NCBI RefSeq assembly: GCF_000002235.5
Contig: NW_022145558.1
Location: 308,501-372,500, forward strand
Source: Strongylocentrotus purpuratus
Taxonomy: Eukaryota; Echinodermata; Echinoidea; Camarodonta; Strongylocentrotidae
Reading direction: 5' to 3'
DNA length: 64,000 nt
Position numbers and translations under genes: made by a program. Below, one piece after another: positions 14,176 to 26,100 of this stretch. Under the pieces are notes generated by a model. It had not been told where the DNA came from, did not search any database, and saw only the letters and a list, made by a program, of their open reading frames with translations. Numbering within the stretch: position 1 is the stretch's first letter; each line of letters opens with the position of its first letter.

Positions 14176-17100
14176 CTATAGTGCAGCTAAGGTCAAATAC
14201 AATGTAAGGCTAATTTGAAAGAAAACCAGGGCCCTGTTTCACGGAACTATTGATCAATAACAAGTTACGATAACTGTCATAAACTACTGCTATTGGATTG
14301 GATGTGAGCAGATTTGACATAGATCCGTGGCAGTTGTTTTTGATAACGAGTTTTGCTGATGCTTGTGCGATGGTACACAAATAAAAGAGACGTGAACTTG
14401 CACAGGATGCATGCTCAGTACCACTTTCATAGTAATGCCCCAAGCACTCTACAAATCAGTCACAGATTTGTAGAGTGCTTGGGGCATTACTAAAAAAGTG
14501 GTATTGAACCAGGGATCTGTTTCACGAAACCGTCATAAGTACAAGTTCACTGACATCCCATTCAGACACGTGTTAGGTTCAATATACATGTTTCAATGAG
14601 TTGTTGGCGAACTTGTACTTCAAAACACATGTTTCAATGAGTTGTCGGCAAACTTGTACTTGAGAAGGTTTTGTGAAACCCTGCCCAGGAGACTACTCAG
14701 GTGCACTAGCGTGTTAGGTTTAATATACATGTTTCAATGAGTTGTCGGCAAACTTGTACTTGAGAAGGTTTTGTGAAACCCTGCCCAGGAGACTACTCAG
14801 GTGCACTAGCGTGTTAGGTTTAATATACATGTTTCCATGAGTTGTTGGCGAACTTATACTTGAGAAGGTTTTGTGAAAGGCTGCCGAGGAGACTACTCAC
14901 ATGTACTAGGAGCGGATGTTGCGTCTTGCCTTCTTCTGACTCTGTGGGGTTGTTGGAAAGAATTGTACTAATTGACTTCTCCACCTCTAAGTGTAAAAAG
15001 TTATTCCATGCATACGTTAAGAAGAGATCCTGGGGAGGAAAAGAGAGAGAGGGGAGAGAGATTGAGAGATACATTAATACTTTATTTTTGAGGCTGTTTA
15101 CAGCTCATCTGTACTAGCTTATAGGAGGGATTAGACCACCCTGCAAGGTCACTGGACAGGTGGTTATCTCATCAACTCAGCTCTCAATTAACATAAGAAA
15201 AAGAGGATCATAGGGGACCAATGGTCACCGATAAGGCATTGTTTCTATATAGAGGGAGCAAGTAGCTACAAGTAGTACAGTGTGGCTTTAATACTGTATT
15301 TTGTTTTGGCTGTTTAAAGATAAGCTTTGAGTTCTGGTAGTGATAGAAAATTATTCTCACAGAATCCAACAAAACTTACACCGAATGTTCAAGATTGAAA
15401 ATGAATGACAATTCCCAAACGATTTCTGTAGAAGATGTATAGGGGCTGAGTAATGAGCATAGAAAAATAAGGAGATCTGGGTAAGTCGGTCCTACACCAT
15501 GTAATTAACACAGGTCAATAAGTGCAGGTGAGAGCTGTGGTTTTTATTAAAGATGATTTTGAGCAAGTGTTTGTGAGGTTGTTTTATTTTACTGGTTCAA
15601 ACAATCAATCTACTGCAGGATAAACGATCCAGAATGAATTATAGCCATGTTTTCTTGACATACTATGCCCATACCAGAGCTCAAGATTAGCTTTAAAGAT
15701 GAAAGTTGAGTTCTGCTCATGGGATTGCGTTGTGAAAGAAACCTGTGATCATGTAGCACATAAGTCTACAAGTACATCAGGGCCCCATTTCACAAAACTT
15801 GTCATCAGTGACAAATGACAGTTTTGTTATAAAAAAGTGATTGCTTCTGATTGGTTATCAGCAGATTTGTCACCGATTTTTGTCATTTGTCATTGAAAAA
15901 GGGCTTTGTGAAACAGGTCCCAGACCAAATGTAAAACAAAGTGACAAATTTAAATACAACTTATGTTTATAAACTCCTACAAGCTTGGTAATTTATTTGG
16001 ACACCGAATAGCCAAATACCTTGGACATTCCCCAAAGTAAATGTATACGGAGAAAAAAACTGAACTTACGACTAATTTCTTGATGGTGCCTAGTCTTGCC
16101 AGTTCAGCATTGATAGCAGCTGTATTAGTGATGAGTAGCGATGAGACTAATTTGCTGATTTGTAACCTAACATTACCAAGGGGTGGCTCCAGTTTGCCTA
16201 CTGTCGTTGACATTTCTTTTCTCTGTAAGAACAAAAAGGAAAATGTTAATATGAGATTCAACAATGACAGCAACAATAATAACAGATATGCAAATTATTA
16301 ACAACCTCTTTCTGGAGTTGATTGTTCAAAAATATTTTTAAAATTATAAAAAAATGCAAAATTTGAGCTAAACATTCAGTAGAGTGCTAATGTTCTCTGT
16401 TCATTTGGCAATCACAATTAAAACTTATAAGAACTTAAGTCATCTAGCTGCCTGTAACATAATGGACCTTAGCACTTAGAGACTTCAGCGGAAAGCGCTT
16501 TATAAGCACCGTTTTTATTATTTTTCTTACACTAAAGCCAAAACAATTTTGACATGAAATGTTTAACAATATGGAAACATCGGGCATTTTCACCAAATGA
16601 AGCTGTTCACAAATAAGTGGTGGGAGTTGTTTTAGGAATAAAACTTATGCAAATCAGGGCCCTGTTTCATTAAAACTCGTTTTCAATTAACAAGTTACAA
16701 TAAATGTTATAAGCTACTGAAATCATGGCATTTGATATTGATAATAAGTTTTATGAAACAGGGCCCTGGACCACAAACAAGATTCAAAAAAGTTTTGTGC
16801 AAGTTCTTGTTTTACAGTATTTCACTGAACCATAAAACAGATCCCTAACAGTACGATAACATTCCCAGAATCTCTCCGACAGCGATGAAGTATAGCTAAG
16901 TTACCCCAGCAGAAATATCTCAAAACTGTTGCATATCTCGTAACCTACTGACGACTACTTTGAATGTACCACTGACCCCCTTAGCTCACCTCTTCCCTAT
17001 CTATAAATCTTTCTTTTTTTCAGGCATATACCTTTCAAGAATCTGGACCATACACATCATTTACTATTTTGTTGTCTTAATTTGTTGAGTTGTCTCCCCA

Positions 17101-20100
17101 AGGAGGGTCGTCTAACTGATACATATCTGCCAACCAACGACTGCTTTCAGTATACTGCTGAACCCCCTAGCTAACCTCTTCCCCATCTACGATTCATGAA
17201 TTTTCAAGGCATAAACCCTTTCGGAAATATGGACCATACGCAACATTTACTATTTTGTTGTCTTAAATTGTGGATCTTAAACGTCTTCAGCATCCATGAT
17301 TGAACTTTCAAGGCATAAATCTTTCAGAAATCTGGACCATACGAGACATTTACCATTTTGTTTGTTTAAACCCGTCTTAAATTGTTTTATTTCTGAGACC
17401 ACGTTGAATCTCTTACCCCAGGCGGGTCTTCTAATAACTGCTGCATATCTGCTAATCTACTGACGACTGCTTTGAGTGTACCGCTGACCCCCCTAGCTAA
17501 CCTCTCCGCGTCCAGCTGGGTCATCTGTTCTTGACCGTCTGGACCAAAGGACAGCGCCCATGCAGCCCTGGTAGAATCAAAGAGAAAATACATATGAACT
17601 TCAGAGGACATTTGAATTATCTAAAAAGTTGATACCAAGGCAGCTCACAAAACAAAAAATAATAATAAACATACAAAATTGCTTTTAAATTAGACAACTA
17701 TCCATAGGGCAGTATTCGATGGTTAGTCATTTTGGACCCATAAGTAAATTAAATATGCATGTACACTTAGTGCCAGCCAAATAATTGTAATCAAACTTTA
17801 CCACGCACGCAACCTATTATACTACCGTACAATAAATATTCTTGAGCTTTGTTTGTGAGTATCTTGTTGGGTATTTGATTAGAATGGTAAGTAGCTTAAA
17901 ATACAGAGAAACCTGTCTATAAAGACCTCTCAAGGGAGACAATAAAAGTGGTCTAAATGGGCGATGGTCTTTATGTACAAGTTTCTGTAACACATGTATC
18001 AGTGGCAAAGTCTATTGAAGGGAAATAAAACTTGTGGTCTTTATAGAACAGGTGGTCGCTGAAGCAGGTTTCACTGTAACAGTTATTCTCTACATGAAGA
18101 TTAACTGAGAAGTACTCACCCTTGTTTCCTGAACTCCAATAATGAAAGTAAAATTGAAATACCGTTGACTATTGCTGACTCTGTTATCGTACCCTTGAAC
18201 ATGTGATCTAGTAACTCTGATACTGTTTCTTCCCTGCAAGATAACGAACCAATAAAACAATAGTTATGACTACGATGAAGATATGCAAAATAACAAATCA
18301 TTTTGTTATTTCGTTACCCTTGAACATGTGGTCTAGTAACTCTGACACCGTTTCTTCCCTGCAAGATAACGAACCAATAAAACAATAGTAATAGATACAA
18401 TGACAATGTGCAAAATACCAACTCATTTGAGTAGAAAAGGCCTCTCAATTAGAATAAGAGAAGGACACATTGTACCGTTGAACATGTGATCTAGTAACTC
18501 TGATACCGTTTCTTCCTTGCAAGATAACAAACCAAAAATTTGAACAATAAAGAAAGATTTGTAAAGATAATGAAACTAGGTGATAATGACGCTATATGTA
18601 AGGGTTTTCAAGTTAAAAACTCAACAGTAACTATGATAAAGTTATCAGATTCACTCGAAGCTGCAGGGAACAATAATTGCTCACCACCACTTGGAAGTGG
18701 GTAATATGAAGGACTACTTACATTTCTATTGTTGTGAGTAAAGGATCGTTATCGGCACATTCTTGTAATTGTGACATGTGTTCCCTAGTGAGCCTGACGA
18801 TATCGCACAAGGTCTGTGCTGCGTTGCTATGTGTGTCCTCTGACTGCTCGGTGTCTATGAGGTCTACTAGTCTTTGGATGAACCTTTGATCATTTAACCA
18901 CTGTGATGACAAAAAATAATGAGAAAGAGAAAAAAAGGAATATTTAGGTATTGCATACCTGCCAACATTTAAAAATAAGAATTAGGAAGTTTTAGCATGG
19001 TATGCCTTCAAAATTAAGAAATTGCACTTGCAGCAGCAGTGTAACTGGCAAAACGGGTAAATCTGTAGCGAATACAAATTCGCTGATCGATCATGCAGCC
19101 TTTCAACGCACGCACTACGTGAACTCTCAAATCGTGAAAAATCAGAATATTCTTTTTCAGGTTCTAAAAATCCGGAAAATCTGAATATTCTGGATTATTC
19201 AGAAGGGTTGGCAGGTATGGGGTATGGTTGCTGTGAGAGCTATGTAATAATCAGGGATGTGAGTGCAGCAAACTAAAAAAAGAGGAGATTTGCAAAGCGT
19301 AGCGAGCAGACTCATACCCAATGGCTGGGGGTCCAGGAACAAAGCCCCTAATGGGGGTCGAGGGGGCAAAGCCCCCCGAAACCAGAGGTTTTTGCATTTT
19401 AAAATGTAGAGAAAACACTATTTCATAGGGGTAAGATTATAATTTTACAATGTTTTAAACATTTAATTTTCCATATTATTTACAATATACATAATAGAGT
19501 ACATAGAGCATCATTTACTAAATTTCTTCACCATTCCATATGATACCAAATCCAGAAACATCTTCTATTATGGTCTACAATAAAAAATGATTAACGTACC
19601 TAAAGTTAAGTATTTGATGCTCTAAGTATTTCTCATTTGCTAGTTCTTTACTCCAGTCATTTTTTTTTCAGTACTTTTTTGCTACTAGAAGGTAGTTCAT
19701 GCATTTCAGATTTCCTTTTCTCCACTTTCTTCATCAGTTTATGTGTGTGCTCCACCCGTGCCTTGTCAGCATCTTCAATTGCTTTCTCCTTAGTTTGTTT
19801 CTTTGAAGGACAAGCAGACTTTCTGGGTACAGTTTGTGACATTCCAGACTTGTGTTCCTTTTCCTGTACATATGACTTGTATGCTGATCTCATATTCTTG
19901 CAGAGTTTGGGATTTACCTGATCTTTCAGGTAATTTTTTCTTCTGAAATATCTGATTCCTGATTTTCCACTTGCTGTTAACTCATACTTCACTGTTTGTA
20001 TGGATGAAAATGTTTCAATGTGCAAGTTGGGCCTTTCAGTGTTTAGAACATTCCCCATTATACTGAAAGATGACTCCACCTGTGGTCCATGAAAGCAACT

Positions 20101-23100
20101 AACCAGTGCCAGTGCCACTCTTGTCATAACTGGATATTTCTCTCGTAATGAACTCCAGAATATGTCTATTCTCTCTTCTGTATTAACAATTTCTTTGTCT
20201 GTATTATACTGCCTTGCTTCCTTCTCATATTCATGAGTTTGCACATCTTTCAGAGCAAATGCCACTAATTGTGGTAGCTGGAGTAAGCGCTGGAGTGTGA
20301 TTGTGTGGCCTCTACATGCTGGATCAATAGCTGAAGCACACCTCAGCAGTTTGTTGTTCACTGGCATCTTTCTCTGTAAGGTTTGACCACATTTCAGATA
20401 TGCAGTCTTTAGCTTGTTCACTAGTTCACTTGCAGCAGGTCCCTGTAAATTCTCCTTGATGTACCTGACGAGGAACACCGCATTGTCAGGTAGTATGTTC
20501 TCCTCACTCACATTTACTTTATGCAAGGCTTGTGTGTTCAAGATTTCAGGTTTAATGAAACATACAAGAAAGTCCTTCAGTAAATCCTGCTGTTTGTCAT
20601 TGAGTTTGTGGACAAGTGGTGTCACAGACTGAAAATACAGGACATACTTCTTGAGCATAGGAAGAATGGAGGTGTAAATGTGGAGAAGTACTTTGGTTTT
20701 ACTCGGGGTATGGAACAGCTTCTTCACAATCCTCTTCTTACGGTCTTTTCCAGCCTGGGTCATTGTTTTTGTCTTATTTGACATTTTAGACTGATGTTTA
20801 CAGATTTCCTTCTTTACTGATTCACTGATTGAATGTTTTTGATACATGCTATCAACAACTGGGAGATAAGTTGAACTGTCTGATCCAGACAAAAAGGGAT
20901 AGTAAAAAAGTATCAGAGCATCTAGCAATCGAGATGTATCTACACAAACATCGTATACAGAAAGCCACCTATGGGGCACATATCGCTCTGGAATTGTTGC
21001 TTTGATGCCCAGTGCATCACAGATGAAACGCAAGACCTCTTTTTGGTCACTGGACCACTTGAAATCAGTATAGATGTCATTGAGAAGTCCCTCGATGTAG
21101 TTATCAAATCCATGGCAGAAGGCTTTTGCAGCATTATGTGCGTGGTGGCATGAGTCTCCATCTATGTCAAGCAACTGAGGAGCTTTCTTACTTCTAATGC
21201 GTGTTTCAAGTCCACTTTTTGAACCGCGCATGACGGCACAAGAGTCCATCAAAATAGAAACCAAGTTCTCCCATTTAAGGGAATACTTATCAAATAGAGC
21301 TACTAAATGATTGTACAGAGTCTCGCTGTTTACGGTCACTACTTTAAAAGATGACAGATGTTTTGTGACTACTTTGTTCTCCTTCTCTGAAAAATAACTG
21401 ACTAGGACAGTTACAACGCGTTGATTTGTCTCACTTGTGCATTCATCAATATTCAGTGAGAAGTGAGAGGATTTCAAATCCTCAATGAGTTCTTCATGAA
21501 ATGTTTTTGATAATCCATGGGTCATCTTATACGAAGCTGTAGTTCTGTCCATTGATAAATTTTCGAGCACTTGTTTATCTTTGGCAAGTTCTTGGTTAAG
21601 ATGAATAAGATCATTCACGATTGAAAATGGCAGGGAATGTTCAGCTGTAAACGCAAGTATGGTTGCTTCTGCATATGCCTGTCTGTCGGGCAATGACACA
21701 TTTGGCTCAGAGAGTCCACCTTTCAACTGTTGTTCATGCTTATCCAATTGTTTTTTGAACATGGGGTGAATTCCATATGTTGATGTAGTAGTCATTGGTT
21801 GTTTTTGACCTACAAGACAAACAAAAAAAAAATATATAAATAAATGAATAAATACAAAAAAGGCAAACTCATGAACAAGGTTACATTCATATACATGCAC
21901 CTGCCCAAGTATCACTGTACTCACCCCAAATTCTTTGAAAATAAGTATGTTCTGTACGAAATAATGCATGACAATATATGCCAACATTTATATGTAGAAA
22001 TGAACAAATCAAATTCCTGCCCACACACACACACACACACCCATCACATGAAAATTTGGGCAGCATAACACCCCCCTAGGCACTGGCCAGCAAAATCACT
22101 GATGCCATTCAAATGACATGATTTGACACATGTAACTTGAATGTACCAGTCTTATTAATAAAACTTTCCAGTATAATTATAAAAATGCATAGGCCTACAG
22201 CACAAACAAACAACAACAAAAAACACACACACACACAAGAAAACAATTTGATCAGTTAAAGGATTTTGAGGGGTCCGCGATTCTAATTTCTAAAATACAA
22301 TTGTAAACTCACCTGGAAGTAAAGTATTTGCTGCTCTCAGTTTCAAAACTTTTTGGTGTGCAACAGAGTCCAAATGATCAGTCAATGAAACTCGTCCACG
22401 AGAACCATATTTGCACTCCTTATCACACACTACGCACACGGCGTAGCCAGCTTTTTTTACAAGACGGAAAGAGTGAGAAAGTTTTTGATCTTTGTGCGTG
22501 AAGTCCATCCAAGACCATTTCCATGGATTTTTAACCAGTGGATCCCGCTTATCTTCCTCCAATGATTCCGAGTCCAATTTCGTTCCTCGCTCAATAAAAT
22601 TCCGATCTCGAGTTGCCATGTTGTCTCATATTTCACAGATTTTCTTTGAAAGTAATACATATTTCCAAAAGAGAACGCCGATTCTGATTGAAATATCGTA
22701 ACAAAAATCAATAGCACACTGCACGAAGACATGTGAATCAATGCAAACACCGTACCGTAGATAGTATAGCGATCGAAATGCACGGTACGCCCGGCGCACG
22801 CGGCGCGCTGAGCTAGCAATACTCGATGCAGGCGCTGTACTATCTTTGAAGCAGGCGCGCGCGCGCGCTTTTGCTTTTGTATTAGTCTCGCATTCGCAGA
22901 CCCTTAAAGTAATAAGTTGTCTTGGGGCAAAACGCGGATTTTTTCAATGGAGAAAATAAAAACGCGACGGGGCGATCTAAAAACGCGGAAATTCGCGGAA
23001 ACGCGGAACTCTCACATCCCTGAATAATGGTTATTTGATGTTTGCCATGGCAACATTTGCTCTGAACTATATTTTGTCAAACACATTTAAGAGTAAGGGT

Positions 23101-26100
23101 CCTGCCTAGGTATTAGGTTAGCATTAGGATTAAAGGTAAAAACCAGTATTGGAAACACCCCAATTTCAAAAAATGAAATGGAAGCTCTTATTACCAATCA
23201 CGTGAAAGAATATGTTTTGACTAATACATGATGATAAAAATTTTGCCGGGAAACCGCCTACTAATTGATATATTTGGTAAATTAGATTATCTATTGATGT
23301 GTGAGAGATAAACGCACGTGTCACGCCGTAGTCCCATATACATCTTTCCGTGTACAATGCTTGTAACTTTACGAAGACCGAGACAAATTTCTTATAATTT
23401 TGATGATTCCAGAACCTTGCAGTACACACCAATACTTATATGCTAGATGATCAACCTTTTCTGATCGATTCCACGTTTCTTTCACAATGCAATCGCATGA
23501 CCATAACTGGTCTTTATCTTCAAGAATAGTGTTGGGTCTATGGGTCAGTTACAAATTTGATCAGAGTAGGCAAACAAACACGGAGCAATTGTCGCTGGAG
23601 CACAAGCCCTACAAATTGAGTAATGCAATCCTACAAATGTCAAGCAACATTTGTAGGATTTCTCAGGATCTTTAATAATATTATTTGGAGACACAATAGA
23701 CAGCATTTATTAGAATCTATATCATTGTTAAACATTTTGAATCATGATATACTGTCCAAGCTATCTGGCGAACAGAGCAACAAGACCAAGCTCTGTAATT
23801 ATTAGGATCTCTGTCCAGTAGTGCCGTACGTGTTTGTGCCATCGAACTGGATCGACCAAATCAATTGATTCATAATATATATGCAATATTTTTTCCCGTA
23901 ACATGAGAGTAATTTTGATAGTTTCATACTATTAATTAAATGTAATGTTAACTGTTATTGTATAATTGTTTTAAATGGGGGCACGCTACAAGAGTCCTAT
24001 CTCGCACCCCGGGGCAACGTGTCTGACACGGCCGGTTGTAGCAACTACTCCGAAGATCAAGATTACATTAATCTTGATCTAAGGAGACACGAACGAACGA
24101 AGCCTTTAGGCTACAATAAGACACACAAGTATGCAAGAAACAAGACTTTTGTAGCAGAAACATGTTGCTCAATGAATCTATTATATAGGTTTGTTCTGTA
24201 ATGTATCGCTTTTATCTTATCACAAAAACATCTCTTCAGAGTCCACAGTAACTAGAACACTCCAAGCACTGCTTTCTTGTTGAACAGTTTACATTCCAGT
24301 TGCAAATTCTTCAGTTTCGGATCAAGAACCTTGTCGACCTAGATCATATTGTCACTCCTGAAGGCAGCCCCACCCAAAATCAAAATGACTGGGAGGTAGA
24401 GGTCAAGACTAAATATAAAACTATTACGTCACAGTGTAGAGACGTCAAGATGATAGTGCCTTTGATTACTAGACGGTCCTTGCTGCTAAATGGGGGACTT
24501 CCCCCAAAGCCCTACTGATTGATTGGATTAAATCTGACAACTTGCAAAAGCGATTCAATATGTATTAGACCTTCATATCAGTGTTTTCTGTTATCTAATA
24601 TTGCAATGTGTATAAGAATTGCAACATACCAACAAAGTTTGTGGTCTTGAGTTCTTTAAAAAAGATTCATTTTGGTGGCAATTTTTGATGAAATAGTAAC
24701 ACAGGGAATCCTTATAAAAATTGATACAAGTTGTTTTCAGGTCAGTCGGGTGGTCTTTCAATACAGGTGATCGCTAAAGCAGGTTTGACTGTAACATCTA
24801 CAATTTGCAGTGAAAGGAATAGACACGAATGAATCGCAAGGACGCAAAAACTTACATTGAGGAATGCTATCCTAATTTCTGGGGACTCGATGCATGTGAT
24901 TAGCCTAAGGATGAGGTCCATGATAGCGGAGACTTCTAGATGGGAGAGGAGTAGGCCTATGCAGTCCTCCCTGCCCTTGATGAACTCGACGACGACCTCG
25001 GGTCTCCTCGATAGCAACGACCCTATCGTCTTGCTGAAGAAACTGGCTAGGAGGGGGTTGAGGGGGGCCGGCCTGTCTAGGAACTTCCATAGACTGGTGA
25101 AAGCCGTCTGTTGGGAAATAAAGAGACATTGCACGTTATGTTTCGAAATGTATTGGCCCATTGGGTGAATAAAAGTAGTGCCATGTTATGGATGTCATTT
25201 GTATATATAATTGCAAGGTCGAAGTCCGAAAACTTGCTTTTACAAGAAGTAAACATTAAAACAAACAGAAAAGTGTTCAAAAACACAGCCATGTCAATAA
25301 AGTGTCATAGCTATTAACATTTATCAACAGGCAATATCAAGAATGGTTGTGATGTTGTTTGTTTAGTCCATATTTTGACTCTAAATGTTTAATTTCTTAA
25401 AATGTATGAACAATGGAATTGACTCATTACCATGGATCCAAATACAATTAGCTTACAATTATGTACCAATGCTCATGCATTCAAATTAACTGCATTATAG
25501 AATCTGCTGTAGGACAACTTAGATAAACTTCATTTGGAGGACTTCAACTCGACTCTCTGTTCCTGTTCCTTCAAGTTTCATTCAAAAGAAAACATAGCAT
25601 TATAGTCTCGACGGTTCAACCCATACAATGACATTATCTTACCAATGCAACTAGTTCAAGAAACCATGGGGGACTACATGTACATTATAACTAATGACCA
25701 ATACATGGTTTTATTTTAACACGTTTCTTTTTGGGTCTCCATTTAGTAAGACACATTGATGGTGTCGAAAGGGTTAACATGACGGGATGACTCACTTCTG
25801 TGTCTGCTAGCTTGTCGCATATAGCGGCCACGTCGGACGTGAGGAGCTCGCAGGCCATGTTGGGGTTCTTGTACTGTACAGACTCATGGAGGTCTTGGGA
25901 CGGCTCGCTCGTTATCAAGTTCACTAACTCCTCTATCACATCTGTCCTCACCAGGCTGCAAATAGAATAGAGAATTAATGAGATGGCATGATGTAATCGG
26001 TAGGTTCAGTTTAAATAGAACAGAGAATTAATGAGATGGCATGATCAATGGGAACTGCTGTAGTGGTCGGTAGGTTCAGTTTAAAGTGACTCTGTAACAT

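Larger units (their letters stand above)
12638..14900 (-). other. PPP6R intron 9
   Basis: Contains a GC hairpin (13037-13061), an inverted-terminal element (13690-14152), MITE pieces, a perfect 27-bp hairpin and a 100-bp tandem repeat. No coding exon seen. Confidence 0.65.
15030..16069 (-). other. PPP6R intron 8
   Basis: Holds a piggyBac-type MITE piece from 15315, a second from 15694 cut by a GGGCCC MITE at 15780-15922, and otherwise plain sequence. Confidence 0.6.
16223..17416 (-). other. PPP6R intron 7
   Basis: Contains a small MITE at 16656-16768 and, from 16901 to the exon, a tandem array of exon 7-like blocks and spacers. Confidence 0.75.
18234..18721 (-). other. PPP6R intron 5
   Basis: Holds two extra copies of the exon 6 acceptor region; the remaining ~180 bases next to exon 5 are unremarkable. 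Confidence 0.7.
19252..23022 (-). mobile_element. Complete-looking autonomous hAT DNA transposon
   Basis: 3771 bases. The left end CAGGGATGTGAG is the exact inverse of the right end CTCACATCCCTG, and both are flanked by AATAAT (19246-19251 and 23023-23028), shorter than the usual 8-bp hAT duplication. Inside is an unbroken two-exon transposase gene plus GC-rich subterminal sequence (CGCGGAA repeats at 22975-23010; GGGGCAAAGCCCCC-type hairpins at 19340-19385). Inserted in PPP6R intron 4, same orientation as the host. Intact ends and reading frame suggest a young, possibly mobile copy; activity is not shown. Confidence 0.9.
18901..24855 (-). other. PPP6R intron 4
   Basis: Nearly 6 kb, enlarged by three insertions: a hAT-type MITE (18954-19219), the hAT transposon (19252-23022) and a piggyBac-type MITE (23134-23519). 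From 23520 to 24735 I see nothing recognisable. Confidence 0.75.

Noticed and set aside
21810-21987. Extra N-terminal codons of the long hAT open frame
   Set aside because: They lie upstream of a good acceptor and are hydrophobic and AT-driven; the spliced model with the zinc-finger exon is better.
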